This document shows positions 1-9,375 of a stretch of DNA of 64,000 nt, piece after piece; the first letter of the stretch is position 1, and every line of letters starts with the position of its first letter. A model generated the notes under the pieces. It searched no databases. It was not told where the DNA came from and saw only the letters and a program-made list of their open reading frames with translations. The DNA is from Pseudonocardia kujensis. Its GTDB lineage: Bacteria > Actinomycetota > Actinomycetes > Mycobacteriales > Pseudonocardiaceae. The position numbers and the translations under genes are program-made. The DNA lies in assembly GCF_021283305.1 (NCBI RefSeq), contig NZ_JAJSOK010000001.1:62001-126000 (forward strand), given 5' to 3'.

Positions 1-1149
1 GCGGTGGTGCTCGCGACGATGCCGCCGCTGCTCGCGGCGGTCGCGGTCGCGGGCCGGCGGGGGGTGCTGCTCAAGGACGCCGGCGTGGTCGAGGCGCTGG
101 CGGAGGTCGACGCGGTCGCCCTGGACAAGACCGGCACCGTCACCCGTGGCCGCCCGGAGGTCCGCGCCGTCGAGCCCCACGACGGCCGCTCCGCCGACGA
201 GCTGCTCGCCCTCGCCGCCGCGGTGGAGGAGGGCTCGGAGCACGTGCTGGGCCGCGCGGTCGTCGCCGAGGCCCGCCGCCGTGCCCTGCGCCTCCCCGGG
301 GTCCGCGACTTCGCCGCGCTGCCCGGCGAGGGCGTGCGGGCGGTGCTGGTGCCCGTCGTGACCGAGGGGGAGGCGGGCTCGTCCTTCGAGGAAGGGAGCC
401 CGGGGGCCGTCGTCACGGTCGGTCGGCCGACCGGCGGCGAGGTGCGGGAGCGGGTCGCCGCGGTGGAGCGCGAGGGCCACACCGCGGTCGTGGTCCGCGT
501 CGACGACGTCCCGGTCGGGCTGCTCGTCCTGGCCGACGAGGTCCGCCCCGGCGCCGCCGGGGCGATCGCGGCCGTCGCGCGGGCCGTCGCCCCGCCCGTC
601 CTGCTCACCGGCGACGCCGCGGGGCCGGCCCGACTGGTCGGCCAGCGGATCGGGGTCGACGCGGTCCGGGCCGGGCTGCTGCCCGCCGACAAGGCCGCGG
701 CCGTCGAGGAGCTCGAGCGCGGCGGCCGGCGCGTGCTCGCCGCCGGCGACGGCCTCAACGACGCCCCGCTGCTGGCGACCGCGCACGTCGGGCTGGCCGT
801 CGGCGAGGGCGCCGGCACGCTGTCGGTCGAGGCGGCGGACGGCGTGCTGCTGCGGGACCCGCTCGGCGCCCTCGCCCCGCTGGCCGGGCTGGCCCGCCGC
901 GCCCGCCGGATCGCGCGGGCCAACCTGGCGTTCGCCGCGGCCGTCATCGCCGGGCTGGTGACCTGGGACCTGGTCGGGACCCTGCCGCTGGCCCTGGGGG
1001 TGGCCGGACACGAGCTGTCCACGGTGCTCGTGTGCCTGAACGGGCTGCGCCTGCTGCTGCGGCCGGGTTGGCCGGGGTCAGAGCGCGGTGAGCGCCGTGA
1101 GCGCCATGCGGCGGAGCAGCCCGGCGACCTCGTCGGGAGCCGCGCGTGA
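1..1149 (+). CDS. P-type metal-transporting ATPase, C-terminal part (cut by window edge)
   Basis: The frame is already open at base 1, so only the last ~380 residues are visible and the ion-binding helices lie upstream. The phosphorylation motif DKTGT begins at base 124 and the hinge motif GDGLNDAP at base 745, followed by two hydrophobic helices (about bases 915-1060). This order is typical of P1B heavy-metal exporters, in which the Asp of DKTGT is phosphorylated to drive ion movement across the membrane. The metal cannot be named because the CPC/SPC-type helix is missing. The final 72 bases overlap the 3' end of the convergent TetR gene. Confidence 0.9.
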   Translation, partial: AVVLATMPPLLAAVAVAGRRGVLLKDAGVVEALAEVDAVALDKTGTVTRGRPEVRAVEPHDGRSADELLALAAAVEEGSEHVLGRAVVAEARRRALRLPGVRDFAALPGEGVRAVLVPVVTEGEAGSSFEEGSPGAVVTVGRPTGGEVRERVAAVEREGHTAVVVRVDDVPVGLLVLADEVRPGAAGAIAAVARAVAPPVLLTGDAAGPARLVGQRIGVDAVRAGLLPADKAAAVEELERGGRRVLAAGDGLNDAPLLATAHVGLAVGEGAGTLSVEAADGVLLRDPLGALAPLAGLARRARRIARANLAFAAAVIAGLVTWDLVGTLPLALGVAGHELSTVLVCLNGLRLLLRPGWPGSERGERRERHAAEQPGDLVGSRA

Positions 1150-1650
1150 CCCGCTGTGCGGGGTCGAGTTGAGCAGGCCGAACGTGCCGTGCGCGGCCAC
1201 CCGGGCGGCGTCGGGGTCGAGCCCGGGGTGCAGCCGGCGCAGCGTGTCGACCCAGATCTCGACGTAGGTGCGCTGCAGCCGCCGCACCCGGCGTCGGTCG
1301 CCCTCGGGCAGGTTGTCGAGGTCGCGGTCCTGCACCACGATCAGCTCCGGCTCGCGCAGCGCGAAGTCCAGCTGGAAGTCGACGAGCGCGGCCAGCACCT
1401 CGTCCGGGTCGCCCGTCGCCCGCTCGCGCCCGCCCGCGAGCAGTCGCTCGCTGATGTCCACGAGCAGCTCGGCGAGCAGCGCCTCCTTGCCCGGGAAGTG
1501 CCGGTAGAGCGCCGGCCCGCTGACCCCGACGGCGGCCCCCAGCTCGGCGATGCTCACCCCGTGGAAGCCGTGCCGGGCGAAGAGGACGGCGGCGGTGCGG
1601 AGGATCTGCTCCCGCCGGGAGGGTGCGTTGTCGACCCGCGGCGCCGCCAT
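1078..1650 (-). CDS. TetR-family regulator of acyl-CoA catabolism (Rv2506-like)
   Basis: 190 residues. The N-terminal helix-turn-helix shows ILRTAAVLFARHGF and GPALYRHFPGKEALL; the rest is a helical ligand-binding domain. A 16-bp palindrome lies 22 bp upstream of the ATG and two near-identical copies lie before the acyl-CoA carboxylase operon about 2.8 kb away, so the protein probably represses itself and that operon. In M. tuberculosis a TetR gene (Rv2506) sits beside accD1-accA1-fadE19, which supports a role in leucine/isovalerate or related acyl-CoA degradation. The inducer is inferred to be an acyl-CoA. A two-component system separates regulator and operon here. Confidence 0.85.
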   Translation of the reverse strand: MAAPRVDNAPSRREQILRTAAVLFARHGFHGVSIAELGAAVGVSGPALYRHFPGKEALLAELLVDISERLLAGGRERATGDPDEVLAALVDFQLDFALREPELIVVQDRDLDNLPEGDRRRVRRLQRTYVEIWVDTLRRLHPGLDPDAARVAAHGTFGLLNSTPHSGSRAAPDEVAGLLRRMALTALTAL

Positions 1651-1672
1651 CGGGCCAGCGTAGCGCCTCCGG

Positions 1673-1688
1673 GTTAACGTCCGCTAAC
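1673..1688. promoter_or_regulatory. Predicted TetR operator, copy 1
   Basis: The 16-bp near-palindrome GTTAACGTCCGCTAAC fits GTTARCGnnCGYTAAC. It lies 22 bp upstream of the TetR start codon, suited to autoregulation. Two other copies, differing only in the central bases, precede the acyl-CoA carboxylase operon. Confidence 0.75.
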
Positions 1689-1752
1689 CACTCGCGCCGA
1701 AGGGCCCCGTCCCGCACGCCCACGTCTCAGCCCCGGCACAGGACGCGCCACC

Positions 1753-1758
1753 TACCCT
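1753..1758 (+). promoter_or_regulatory. -10 box (TACCCT) of a leaderless promoter for the histidine kinase
   Basis: TACCCT matches TANNNT and is followed by exactly 7 nt and then the ATG at 1766. No Shine-Dalgarno sequence is present, so the transcript probably begins at the start codon. Confidence 0.55.
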
Positions 1759-1765
1759 GGTCCGC

Positions 1766-3664
1766 ATGGCCCGCGACCCGGACCCGGACCCCGCCGCGGG
1801 GTCCGGTGCTGCCCGGGAGCGGTCGTCGGGCCCGTTCGGCGGGCTGCGGGACCGGCTGCGCGCACGGCTCGGCGTCCGGACGACCACGGCACTGGCCGCG
1901 GCGCTCACCGTCGGGGTCGTGCTGCTGGTGGCCGGGGCGATCCTGGTCCTCGGGCTGAACGCGCTGCTGCGGATGCAGCTGGTCAACACCGCCACGCAGC
2001 AGGCGACCCAGCTCGGGGAGCGGGTGGCGGCGAACTTCGCCGACACCGAGGACGTCAAGCGCAACGCCATCCAGGCCACCGGGAAGCGGTCCGACCTCGT
2101 CGAGGTGGTCACCGACTACAACAACGACCCCGAGCAGCCGCCGGACGTGCAGAACATCGGGTCCTCCGACCCGTTGCCGCAGTACCCGCTGATGACGGAC
2201 GTGCGCGCCGAGCCGCACGACGTCGAGGTCGTCCACTCCACCTGGATCACCCTGGACGACGGCAGGCACGAGGAGGTGCTGGTCGTCGCGAAGGGCTACG
2301 AGTTCCCGCCGACCGGCCAGCCCTTCTGGGTCCTCGCCGCCCAGCCCCTGGACTTCCTGCACCGGGCCGTGGACACCGTCCTGGCGATGGTGCTGGTCGG
2401 CATCCCGGTGCTGGTGGTGCTGGTCGGCGGCTTCACCTACTTCTTCGCGGGCCGCGCCCTGCGCCCGGTCGAGGCCATGCGTGCGCGGGTCGCCCGCATG
2501 TCCGACCGGGACCTCGGCACCCGCGTGCCGGTCCCGCCGGCGCGCGACGAGGTGGGGCGCCTCGCCGAGACGATGAACCAGATGCTCGGCCGGTTGGAGA
2601 GCGCGCAGACCACCCAGCGCCGGTTCGTCGCCGACGCCAGCCACGAGCTGCGCAGCCCGCTCGCGACGATCGCGTCGGGGCTGGAGCTGCTGTCCGGGAC
2701 GGTCGACGAGGCCGACGCGTCGACCGTGAAGACCCTGCGCGGCGAGGCGAGCCGCCTCGACCGGCTGGTCGACGGGCTGCTCCTGCTCGCCCGTTCCGAC
2801 GAGCGTGGGCTGCAGCCGAAGCGCGAGGACGTCGACCTCGACGAGATCGTGGAGGCCGAGCGCGGCCGTCCGTCCGACGTCGGCGGGGTGGCCCCGGAGG
2901 TGCGCGCCGAGCCCGTCCGGGTCTCCGGGGACCGCGCGCAGCTGGTCCGGGCGGTGCGGAACCTGGTCGACAACGCGCGCCGGCACGCCGACTCGCGGGT
3001 GCTGGTCACGCTCCGGGCCGAGGGCCCCGACGCGGTGGTCGACGTCGCGGACGACGGCCCCGGCGTCCCGCCCGAGGACCGCGGCCGCGTCTTCGAGCGG
3101 TTCGTGCGGCTCGACGAGGCCCGCGCCCGGTCGGACGGCGGCGCGGGGCTCGGGCTCGCGATCGTCCGGGAGATCGTCGCCGTGCACCACGGCGGCGTCG
3201 AGGTGCTCGACTCGCCGCTCGGCGGCGCGCTGTTCCGGCTGCGCCTGCCCCGTGCCGAGACCCCGGGCGAGCCCGGCCCGGAGAACCCGCCCGACACCCC
3301 CGACGTTCCCGGGGCGCCCGACGCCGGCGAGCTCCGGGACGACCGCCCGACCGGCCCGCTGCCCCTCCTCACCCCGCCGGCCGCCGAGCGGGGGGCCGCG
3401 CCGGGGCAGGGTGAGCCGGACACCCGGCCGGTCCCCACCGGCCCGCGCCCGTCGCCCGCCCCGCGGGAGCAGGAGACCGTGCCGGTGTCGCGGGAGCAGG
3501 AGACCGCGCCGCTGCCCCGCCCGTCGCCGGTCCCGCGCGGCCGCGAGGCGGCCGAGCCGGCCCGGTCGGCGGCGCCGGTCCCGATCCGGCTCGGCGACGC
3601 CCTCTCGCCGGCGGACGTCAACCCGACGGCACCGATCCCGGTCGTCCGGCCCCCGGCGCGCTGA
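1766..3664 (+). CDS. Membrane sensor histidine kinase with long proline-rich tail
   Basis: 632 residues. Two transmembrane helices (about 36-68 and 204-228) bracket an extracytoplasmic sensor loop, followed by HAMP, a dimerisation domain with SHELRSP (phosphorylatable His at about residue 293) and an HATPase domain with N-box (about 399) and DDGPGVP (about 429). The last ~135 residues form an unusual Pro/Arg/Glu-rich tail containing the repeat REQET. Autophosphorylation and transfer to the adjacent OmpR-type regulator is the expected role. The two genes are convergent, with stop codons touching (TGA 3662-3664, then the opposite stop 3665-3667), instead of sharing an operon. The signal sensed cannot be read from the sequence. 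Confidence 0.9.
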   Translation: MARDPDPDPAAGSGAARERSSGPFGGLRDRLRARLGVRTTTALAAALTVGVVLLVAGAILVLGLNALLRMQLVNTATQQATQLGERVAANFADTEDVKRNAIQATGKRSDLVEVVTDYNNDPEQPPDVQNIGSSDPLPQYPLMTDVRAEPHDVEVVHSTWITLDDGRHEEVLVVAKGYEFPPTGQPFWVLAAQPLDFLHRAVDTVLAMVLVGIPVLVVLVGGFTYFFAGRALRPVEAMRARVARMSDRDLGTRVPVPPARDEVGRLAETMNQMLGRLESAQTTQRRFVADASHELRSPLATIASGLELLSGTVDEADASTVKTLRGEASRLDRLVDGLLLLARSDERGLQPKREDVDLDEIVEAERGRPSDVGGVAPEVRAEPVRVSGDRAQLVRAVRNLVDNARRHADSRVLVTLRAEGPDAVVDVADDGPGVPPEDRGRVFERFVRLDEARARSDGGAGLGLAIVREIVAVHHGGVEVLDSPLGGALFRLRLPRAETPGEPGPENPPDTPDVPGAPDAGELRDDRPTGPLPLLTPPAAERGAAPGQGEPDTRPVPTGPRPSPAPREQETVPVSREQETAPLPRPSPVPRGREAAEPARSAAPVPIRLGDALSPADVNPTAPIPVVRPPAR

Positions 3665-4339
3665 TCAGGTCGGCTCCACCATCCGGTAGCCCACGCCCCG
3701 CAGCGTCTCGATCGTCTGGGTGCCGAAGGGGGCGTCGATCTTCTTGCGGACGTACCCCACGTAGACCTCGACGACGTTGACCTCGCCCTCGTAGTGGGCG
3801 TCCCAGACCGCGCGCAGGATGTCGGTCTTCGTCACGACCTCGCCGGCGTGTCGCATGAGGTGCTCGAGCACCCCGAACTCGCGCGGGGTCAGGGTGATCT
3901 CGGCGTCGCCGCGGTGCACCCGGTGCCGGGCCGGGTCGAGCGTGAGGTCGCCGACGGACAGCACGGTGGGTCGGGCGTCGCCGGCGCGACGCTGCAGAGC
4001 GCGCAGCCGGGCCAGCAGCACGACGAACGAGAAGGGCTTGGTGAGGTAGTCGTCGGCCCCGAGGTCGAACGCGTCGGCCTCGTCGTACTCGCCGTCCTTC
4101 GCGGTGAGCATGAGCACCGGGGTCCACACGCCGGCGGCCCGCAGCCGCTGCAGGATCCGGTACCCGGACAGCCCGGGGAGCATGATGTCGAGGATGACGA
4201 CGTCGTATCCCCCCTGGACCGCGGCGTCCAGGCCCGCGGGGCCGTCGTGCCGGACCTCGACCGCGTGGCCCTCGCGGGCCAGCCCGCGGCGGACCATCTC
4301 GGCCAGCGGGCGCTCGTCCTCCACCAGCAGCAGGCGCAC
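3665..4339 (-). CDS. OmpR/PhoB-family response regulator
   Basis: 224 residues from the GTG at 4339. The receiver domain has the acidic pocket LLVEDE, phospho-acceptor D51 (VVILDIMLPG) and the conserved Lys in TKPF. The C-terminal winged helix shows LTPREFGVLEHL and RGVGYR. A GTG 9 bases further upstream is also in frame, but the TACGGT box at 4347-4352 is exactly 7 nt from the 4339 GTG, and the protein then begins MRLLLVEDE as the family usually does. It is the presumed partner of the convergent kinase; target genes are unknown. Confidence 0.92.
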   Translation of the reverse strand: MRLLLVEDERPLAEMVRRGLAREGHAVEVRHDGPAGLDAAVQGGYDVVILDIMLPGLSGYRILQRLRAAGVWTPVLMLTAKDGEYDEADAFDLGADDYLTKPFSFVVLLARLRALQRRAGDARPTVLSVGDLTLDPARHRVHRGDAEITLTPREFGVLEHLMRHAGEVVTKTDILRAVWDAHYEGEVNVVEVYVGYVRKKIDAPFGTQTIETLRGVGYRMVEPT

Positions 4340-4346
4340 GAGGAGC

Positions 4347-4352
4347 ACCGTA
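4347..4352 (-). promoter_or_regulatory. -10 box (TACGGT) of a leaderless promoter for the response regulator
   Basis: Read on the minus strand, TACGGT is followed by 7 nt and then GTG CGC CTG CTG. This spacing decides between two in-frame GTG starts. Confidence 0.55.
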
Positions 4353-4418
4353 GGGGCCGCGGCTGTGACGTTCCTGAGGGGACCGGCACGGTCACATCGG
4401 CGGGGACTGGCGCTTCGT

Positions 4419-4434
4419 GTTAACGAGCGCTAAC
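4419..4434. promoter_or_regulatory. Predicted TetR operator, copy 2
   Basis: GTTAACGAGCGCTAAC, the same 16-bp palindrome as at 1673, 41 bp upstream of the accD1 start codon. It forms a tandem pair with the copy at 4438, centre-to-centre distance 19 bp. Confidence 0.75.
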
Positions 4435-4437
4435 CTC

Positions 4438-4453
4438 GTTAACGATCGCTAAC
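4438..4453. promoter_or_regulatory. Predicted TetR operator, copy 3
   Basis: GTTAACGATCGCTAAC, a third copy of the palindrome, ending 21 bp before the accD1 ATG. The two tandem copies would allow cooperative binding of two TetR dimers over the operon promoter. Confidence 0.75.
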
Positions 4454-4474
4454 CGATCCGACGAGGGACGGCAG

Positions 4475-6100
4475 ATGCAGGAAGTGGCGAGGCGGGCCGG
4501 GGCGACAGCCCCGGTGCTGGGCAGCAGGGTCGATCCGGGTGCCGAGCAGTTCGCGCGGAACGCGGAGTCGCACCGCTCGCTGGTGGCGGATCTGAACGCG
4601 CAGCTGGCGGCGGCGCGTCTGGGGGGCCCGGAGCGGTCGCGGCAGCGGCACGTGGAGCGGGGCAAGTTGTTGCCGCGGGACCGGGTGGACTCGTTGGTGG
4701 ACCCGGGGTCGCCGTTCCTGGAGCTCTCGCCGTTGGCGGCGCACGGGCTCTACGGCGGGGACGCGCCGGCCGCGGGGATGATCACCGGGGTGGGGCGGGT
4801 CGCGGGCCGGGAGTGCGTGATCGTGGCCAACGACGCCACGGTCAAGGGCGGCACCTACTACCCGATGACGGTGAAGAAGCACCTGCGCGCGCAGGAGGTG
4901 GCGCTGCACAACCGGCTGCCGTGCGTGTACCTGGTGGACTCGGGTGGGGCGTACCTGCCGGCGCAGGACGAGGTGTTCCCGGACCGGGAGCACTTCGGGC
5001 GGATCTTCTACAACCAGGCGCAGATGTCGGGCAAGGGCATCCCGCAGATCGCGGCGGTGCTGGGCTCGTGCACCGCGGGCGGGGCGTACGTGCCGGCGAT
5101 GTCGGACGAGGCGGTGATCGTCCGCAACCAGGGGACGATCTTCCTGGGCGGGCCGCCGCTGGTGAAGGCGGCGACCGGCGAGGTGGTCACGGCCGAGGAG
5201 CTGGGCGGCGGGGACCTGCACTCGAAGATCTCCGGGGTGACCGACCACCTCGCGAACGACGACGCGCACGCGCTGCGGATCGTCCGCTCGATCGTGGGGA
5301 CGCTCGGCCCCCGGGTGGCGCCGCCGTGGGAGCGGATCGCGACCGAGGAGCCGGTGGTGGACCCGGCGGAGCTGTACGGGGCGGTGCCCACGGACTCCCG
5401 GATCCCCTACGACGTGCGCGAGGTGATCGCGCGGGTCGTGGACGGGTCGCGCTTCGGAGAGTTCAAGGCCGAGTACGGCACCACGCTGGTCACCGGCTTC
5501 GCCCACATCCACGGCCACCCGGTGGGGATCATCGCGAACAACGGGATCCTGTTCTCCGAGTCGGCCATGAAGGGCGCGCACTTCATCGAGCTGTGCGACC
5601 AGCGCGGGGTCCCGTTGGTGTTCCTGCAGAACATCACCGGGTTCATGGTCGGGCGCGAGTACGAGGCCGGCGGGATCGCGCGCAACGGCGCGAAGCTGGT
5701 CACCGCGGTGGCCTCGACCCGGGTGCCGAAGCTGACCGTGGTCATCGGCGGCTCGTTCGGCGCGGGGAACTACGCAATGTGCGGGCGGGCGTACTCGCCG
5801 CGGTTGCTGTTCATGTGGCCCAACGCCCGGATCTCGGTCATGGGCGGCGAGCAGGCCGCGACGGTGCTCGGCACGGTCGGGTCGGGTGCGGGCAACGGGG
5901 ACGCGGCGGCGCAGGAGGAGCTCAAGGAGCGGATCCGCGCCCAGTACGAGACGCAGGGCCATCCCTACTACTCCACCGCCCGGATCTGGGACGACGGCGT
6001 GATCGACCCCGCCGACACCCGCACGGTCCTGGGCCTGTCGCTGTCGATCGCCGCGAACGCCCCGCTGGGCGAGCCGGCCTTCGGCGTCTTCCGGATGTGA
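4475..6100 (+). CDS. accD1: Acyl-CoA carboxylase beta subunit, methylcrotonyl-CoA carboxylase type
   Basis: 541 residues, the normal length for MCC-type carboxyltransferases. It transfers carboxyl groups from biotin to an acyl-CoA. N- and C-terminal crotonase-fold halves are recognisable, with [22 protein letters not shown] and [12 protein letters not shown], the last two being strong for 3-methylcrotonyl-CoA carboxylase over propionyl-CoA carboxylase. It is the first gene of an operon with the biotin-carrying alpha subunit and an acyl-CoA dehydrogenase, and lies directly behind two TetR operators. In M. tuberculosis AccA1/AccD1 acts in leucine degradation; the same role is inferred here. Confidence 0.92.
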   Translation: MQEVARRAGATAPVLGSRVDPGAEQFARNAESHRSLVADLNAQLAAARLGGPERSRQRHVERGKLLPRDRVDSLVDPGSPFLELSPLAAHGLYGGDAPAAGMITGVGRVAGRECVIVANDATVKGGTYYPMTVKKHLRAQEVALHNRLPCVYLVDSGGAYLPAQDEVFPDREHFGRIFYNQAQMSGKGIPQIAAVLGSCTAGGAYVPAMSDEAVIVRNQGTIFLGGPPLVKAATGEVVTAEELGGGDLHSKISGVTDHLANDDAHALRIVRSIVGTLGPRVAPPWERIATEEPVVDPAELYGAVPTDSRIPYDVREVIARVVDGSRFGEFKAEYGTTLVTGFAHIHGHPVGIIANNGILFSESAMKGAHFIELCDQRGVPLVFLQNITGFMVGREYEAGGIARNGAKLVTAVASTRVPKLTVVIGGSFGAGNYAMCGRAYSPRLLFMWPNARISVMGGEQAATVLGTVGSGAGNGDAAAQEELKERIRAQYETQGHPYYSTARIWDDGVIDPADTRTVLGLSLSIAANAPLGEPAFGVFRM

Positions 6101-6105
6101 GCAGC

Positions 6106-8163
6106 ATGTTCTCGACAGTTCTGGTGGCCAACCGCGGGGAGATCGCGGTCCGGGTCATTCGCACCCTGCGCGCCCTGGGCATCCGGTCGGTGGCGGTGTA
6201 CTCCGACGCCGACGCGGACGCCCCGCACGTGGCCGCGGCGGACGTGGCGGTGCGGCTCGGCCCGGCCGCCGCGTCCGAGTCCTACCTCGCGATCGACACG
6301 GTGATCGAGGCGGCGAAGGCCACCGGGGCGCAGGCGATCCACCCCGGCTACGGCTTCCTGAGTGAGAACACCGCGTTCGCCGCGGCGTGCGAGGCGGCGG
6401 GGATCGTGTTCGTCGGCCCGCCGTCGAGCGCGATCGAGGCGATGGGCGACAAGATCCGCGCCAAGCAGACCGTCGCGAAGGCCGGCGTGCCGGTCGTGCC
6501 CGGGTCCGACGGCGTCGGGCTCTCCGACGCCGACCTGGCCCTGGCGGCGGAGCAGGTCGGGTTCCCGGTGCTGCTCAAGCCTTCGGCCGGGGGCGGCGGG
6601 AAGGGCATGCGCGAGGTCCACCGCGCCGGTGAGAACGGCAGGGACCTCGCCGACGCGATCGCCTCGGCCCGCCGTGAAGCCAAGAGCTCGTTCGGCGACG
6701 ACACCCTGCTGGTCGAGCGGCTGATCACCACCCCGCGCCACATCGAGATCCAGGTGCTGGCCGACGCCTGTGGCAACGTGGTGCACCTGGGCGAGCGGGA
6801 GTGCTCGCTGCAGCGCCGGCACCAGAAGATCGTCGAGGAGGCGCCCTCGCCGCTGCTCACCCCCGCGCAGCGCGAGGCGATGGGCCGCGCGGCCTGCGAG
6901 GCCGCCCGGGCCTGCGGCTATGTGGGCGCGGGCACGGTGGAGTTCATCGTCGGCGGCGACTCCGGGGCGGGTGGGGAAGAACTCGAGTTCTTCTTCATGG
7001 AGATGAACACCCGGCTGCAGGTCGAGCACCCGGTGACCGAACAGGTCTACGGCGTCGACCTGGTCGAGGCGCAGCTGCGGGTGGCCGCGGGCGAGCGGGC
7101 GCCGTGGCCGGCCGAGCTGGCGCCGCGCGGGCACGCGATCGAGGTCCGGGTCTACGCCGAGGACCCGGCTGCGGGCTTCCTGCCCACCGGCGGGCGGATC
7201 CTGGCCCTGCGCGAACCGACCGGGCTGCCCGGCGTGCGGGTCGACTCCGGGGTCGCGGCGGGCGGGGTCGTCGGCTCGGACTACGACCCGATGCTGTCGA
7301 AGATCATCGCCCACGGGGCGGACCGGTCCGAGGCGCTGCGCCGCCTCGACGCCGCGCTGGGCGAGACGGTGCTGCTCGGGCTGGGCACCAACATCGGGTT
7401 CCTGCGCGCGCTGCTGGCCGACCCGGACGTGCGCGCGGGGAACCTCGACACCGGACTGGTGGGGCGCCGGCTCGACGCGCTGACCGCCCACGACCTGCCG
7501 GCCGACGTCGTCGGGGTGGCGACCGGGCTGGCCCTGCTCGACCTCGAGCCCGCGGGGTCGGGCGCGGCCGGGGTCGTCGACCCGTTCGACATCCCCGGCG
7601 GCTGGCGGATCGGCGGCCCGGCCTGGACCACCCGGCGCCTGGTCGTCGCCGGGCACGACCCGGTCGAGGTCCGCACCCGCGGCCGCGCCGCCGACGCCGA
7701 GCTCTCGGTCGACGGTGGTGAGCCCTTCCGCACCTGCACCCGGCGGGCGGGCACCGGCGTCACGCACTCGCAGGCCGGGGTGACCCGGCAGTACGCGGTG
7801 GCCCGGGACGAGGCCGGGGTGCACTGGATCGGACGCGACGGCCTGGCCTGGGCCGTGCGCGAACAGGAGGCCCTCGAGGCCGCGGCCGAACAGGACGCCG
7901 CCGGGGCGGGCGGGCCCGTGCTCTCCCCGATGCCCGGCACCGTGACCGTCGTCGAGGTCACCGAGGGCCAGCAGGTCACGGCCGGGCAGACGCTCGTCGT
8001 GGTCGAGGCCATGAAGATGGAACACGTGCTCACCGCCCCCGTCGACGGCACGGTCCGCGAGCTGCGGGCCCGCCCCGGCGGGACGGTCGCCAAGGACGCC
8101 GTCCTCCTCGTCGTCCGGACGGACACGGAGGCGGACACAGGAGGAGACACCGATGGATCTTGA
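6106..8163 (+). CDS. accA1: Acyl-CoA carboxylase alpha subunit (biotin carboxylase plus biotin carrier)
   Basis: 685 residues from the ATG at 6106; an in-frame GTG at 6097 overlaps the accD1 stop and is an alternative. Order: biotin carboxylase domain (VLVANRGEIAVRV at the start, GGGGKGMR, EMNTRLQVEHPVTE), a linker of about 150 residues, and a C-terminal biotinyl domain with EAMKMEH carrying the biotinylated Lys. It carboxylates biotin with ATP and bicarbonate and hands it to AccD1. Its last 11 bases overlap the acyl-CoA dehydrogenase start, so the three genes are translationally coupled. Confidence 0.94.
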   Translation: MFSTVLVANRGEIAVRVIRTLRALGIRSVAVYSDADADAPHVAAADVAVRLGPAAASESYLAIDTVIEAAKATGAQAIHPGYGFLSENTAFAAACEAAGIVFVGPPSSAIEAMGDKIRAKQTVAKAGVPVVPGSDGVGLSDADLALAAEQVGFPVLLKPSAGGGGKGMREVHRAGENGRDLADAIASARREAKSSFGDDTLLVERLITTPRHIEIQVLADACGNVVHLGERECSLQRRHQKIVEEAPSPLLTPAQREAMGRAACEAARACGYVGAGTVEFIVGGDSGAGGEELEFFFMEMNTRLQVEHPVTEQVYGVDLVEAQLRVAAGERAPWPAELAPRGHAIEVRVYAEDPAAGFLPTGGRILALREPTGLPGVRVDSGVAAGGVVGSDYDPMLSKIIAHGADRSEALRRLDAALGETVLLGLGTNIGFLRALLADPDVRAGNLDTGLVGRRLDALTAHDLPADVVGVATGLALLDLEPAGSGAAGVVDPFDIPGGWRIGGPAWTTRRLVVAGHDPVEVRTRGRAADAELSVDGGEPFRTCTRRAGTGVTHSQAGVTRQYAVARDEAGVHWIGRDGLAWAVREQEALEAAAEQDAAGAGGPVLSPMPGTVTVVEVTEGQQVTAGQTLVVVEAMKMEHVLTAPVDGTVRELRARPGGTVAKDAVLLVVRTDTEADTGGDTDGS

Positions 8164-9298
8164 GCTGTCCGAGGAGCACGCGGCACTGCGGGCGACCGTC
8201 GAGGACTTCGCGCAGAAGGAGGTCGCCCCGGTCATCGGGGAGTTCTACGAGCGCGGCGAGTTCCCGTACGACCTCGTGCGCAAGATGGGCGCGATGGGCC
8301 TGTTCGGGCTGCCGGTCGCCGAGGAGCACGGCGGCATGGGCGGCGACTACTTCGCCCTCTGCCTGGCCCTCGAGGAGCTGGCCCGGGTCGACTCCTCCGT
8401 CGCGATCACCCTGGAGGCGGGCGTCTCGCTGGGTGCCATGCCGATCAACCGGTTCGGTACCGACGAACAGAAGGCGAAGTGGCTGCCGCAGCTCGCCGCG
8501 GGCGAGAAGCTCGGCGCGTTCGGCCTGACCGAGCCCGGCGGCGGCTCCGACGCCGGCGCCACCCGCACCACCGCCAAGCTCGACGGGGACGAGTGGGTGA
8601 TCAACGGGTCGAAGTGCTTCATCACCAACTCGGGGACCGACATCACCGAGATCGTCACGGTCACGGCGGTGACCGGCGAGCGGGACGGCAAGAAGGAGAT
8701 CTCCGCGATCGTCGTCCCGTCCGGCACGCCCGGGTTCACGGTGAGCGAGAAGTACTCCAAGGTCGGCTGGTCGGCGTCGGACACCCGGGAGCTGTTCTTC
8801 GACGACGTCCGCGTGCCCGCGGAGAACCTGCTCGGCGAGCGCGGCCGCGGCTACGCCCAGTTCCTGTCCATCCTGGACGAGGGGCGCGTCGCGATCGCCG
8901 CGCTGTCGGTCGGGCTGGCGCAGGGCTGCGTCGACGAGTCGCTGCGCTACGCCCACGAGCGCGAGGCCTTCGGCCACCCGATCGGCCACTACCAGGCGAT
9001 CCAGTTCAAGATCGCCGACATGGAGGTGCGGGCGCACACGGCGCGGCTGGCCTACTACGCGGCGGCGGCGAAGATGCTCAAGGGCGAGCCGTTCAAGAAG
9101 GAGGCCGCCATCGCGAAGCTGGTGTCCTCCGACGCCGCGATGGACAACGCCCGGGACGCCACGCAGATCTTCGGCGGCTACGGCTTCATGAACGAGTACC
9201 CGGTCGGCCGCTTCTACCGGGACGCGAAGATCCTGGAGATCGGCGAGGGGACCTCCGAGGTCCAGCGCATGTTGATCGCCCGCCACCTGGGTCTGTAG
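8153..9298 (+). CDS. fadE19: Acyl-CoA dehydrogenase (isovaleryl-CoA dehydrogenase-like)
   Basis: 381 residues, standard length. FAD-dependent alpha-beta oxidation of an acyl-CoA. The family signatures AFGLTEPGGGSDAG and GEGTSEVQRMLIARHLG are both present, as is the QIFGGYGF substrate/FAD loop. It overlaps accA1 by 11 bp and shares its operators. The context suggests it makes 3-methylcrotonyl-CoA (from isovaleryl-CoA), the substrate of the carboxylase encoded just upstream; a short branched-chain substrate is an alternative. No enoyl-CoA hydratase or lyase for the later leucine steps lies in this operon. Confidence 0.9.
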   Translation: MDLELSEEHAALRATVEDFAQKEVAPVIGEFYERGEFPYDLVRKMGAMGLFGLPVAEEHGGMGGDYFALCLALEELARVDSSVAITLEAGVSLGAMPINRFGTDEQKAKWLPQLAAGEKLGAFGLTEPGGGSDAGATRTTAKLDGDEWVINGSKCFITNSGTDITEIVTVTAVTGERDGKKEISAIVVPSGTPGFTVSEKYSKVGWSASDTRELFFDDVRVPAENLLGERGRGYAQFLSILDEGRVAIAALSVGLAQGCVDESLRYAHEREAFGHPIGHYQAIQFKIADMEVRAHTARLAYYAAAAKMLKGEPFKKEAAIAKLVSSDAAMDNARDATQIFGGYGFMNEYPVGRFYRDAKILEIGEGTSEVQRMLIARHLGL

Positions 9299-9375
9299 GA
9301 GCGTGTCCGGGACGCGGTAGGTTGCCCTCGCGCCGGGCCCGCAGCAGGGCCCGGCGGACCGGGGGAGGAGCCGAC

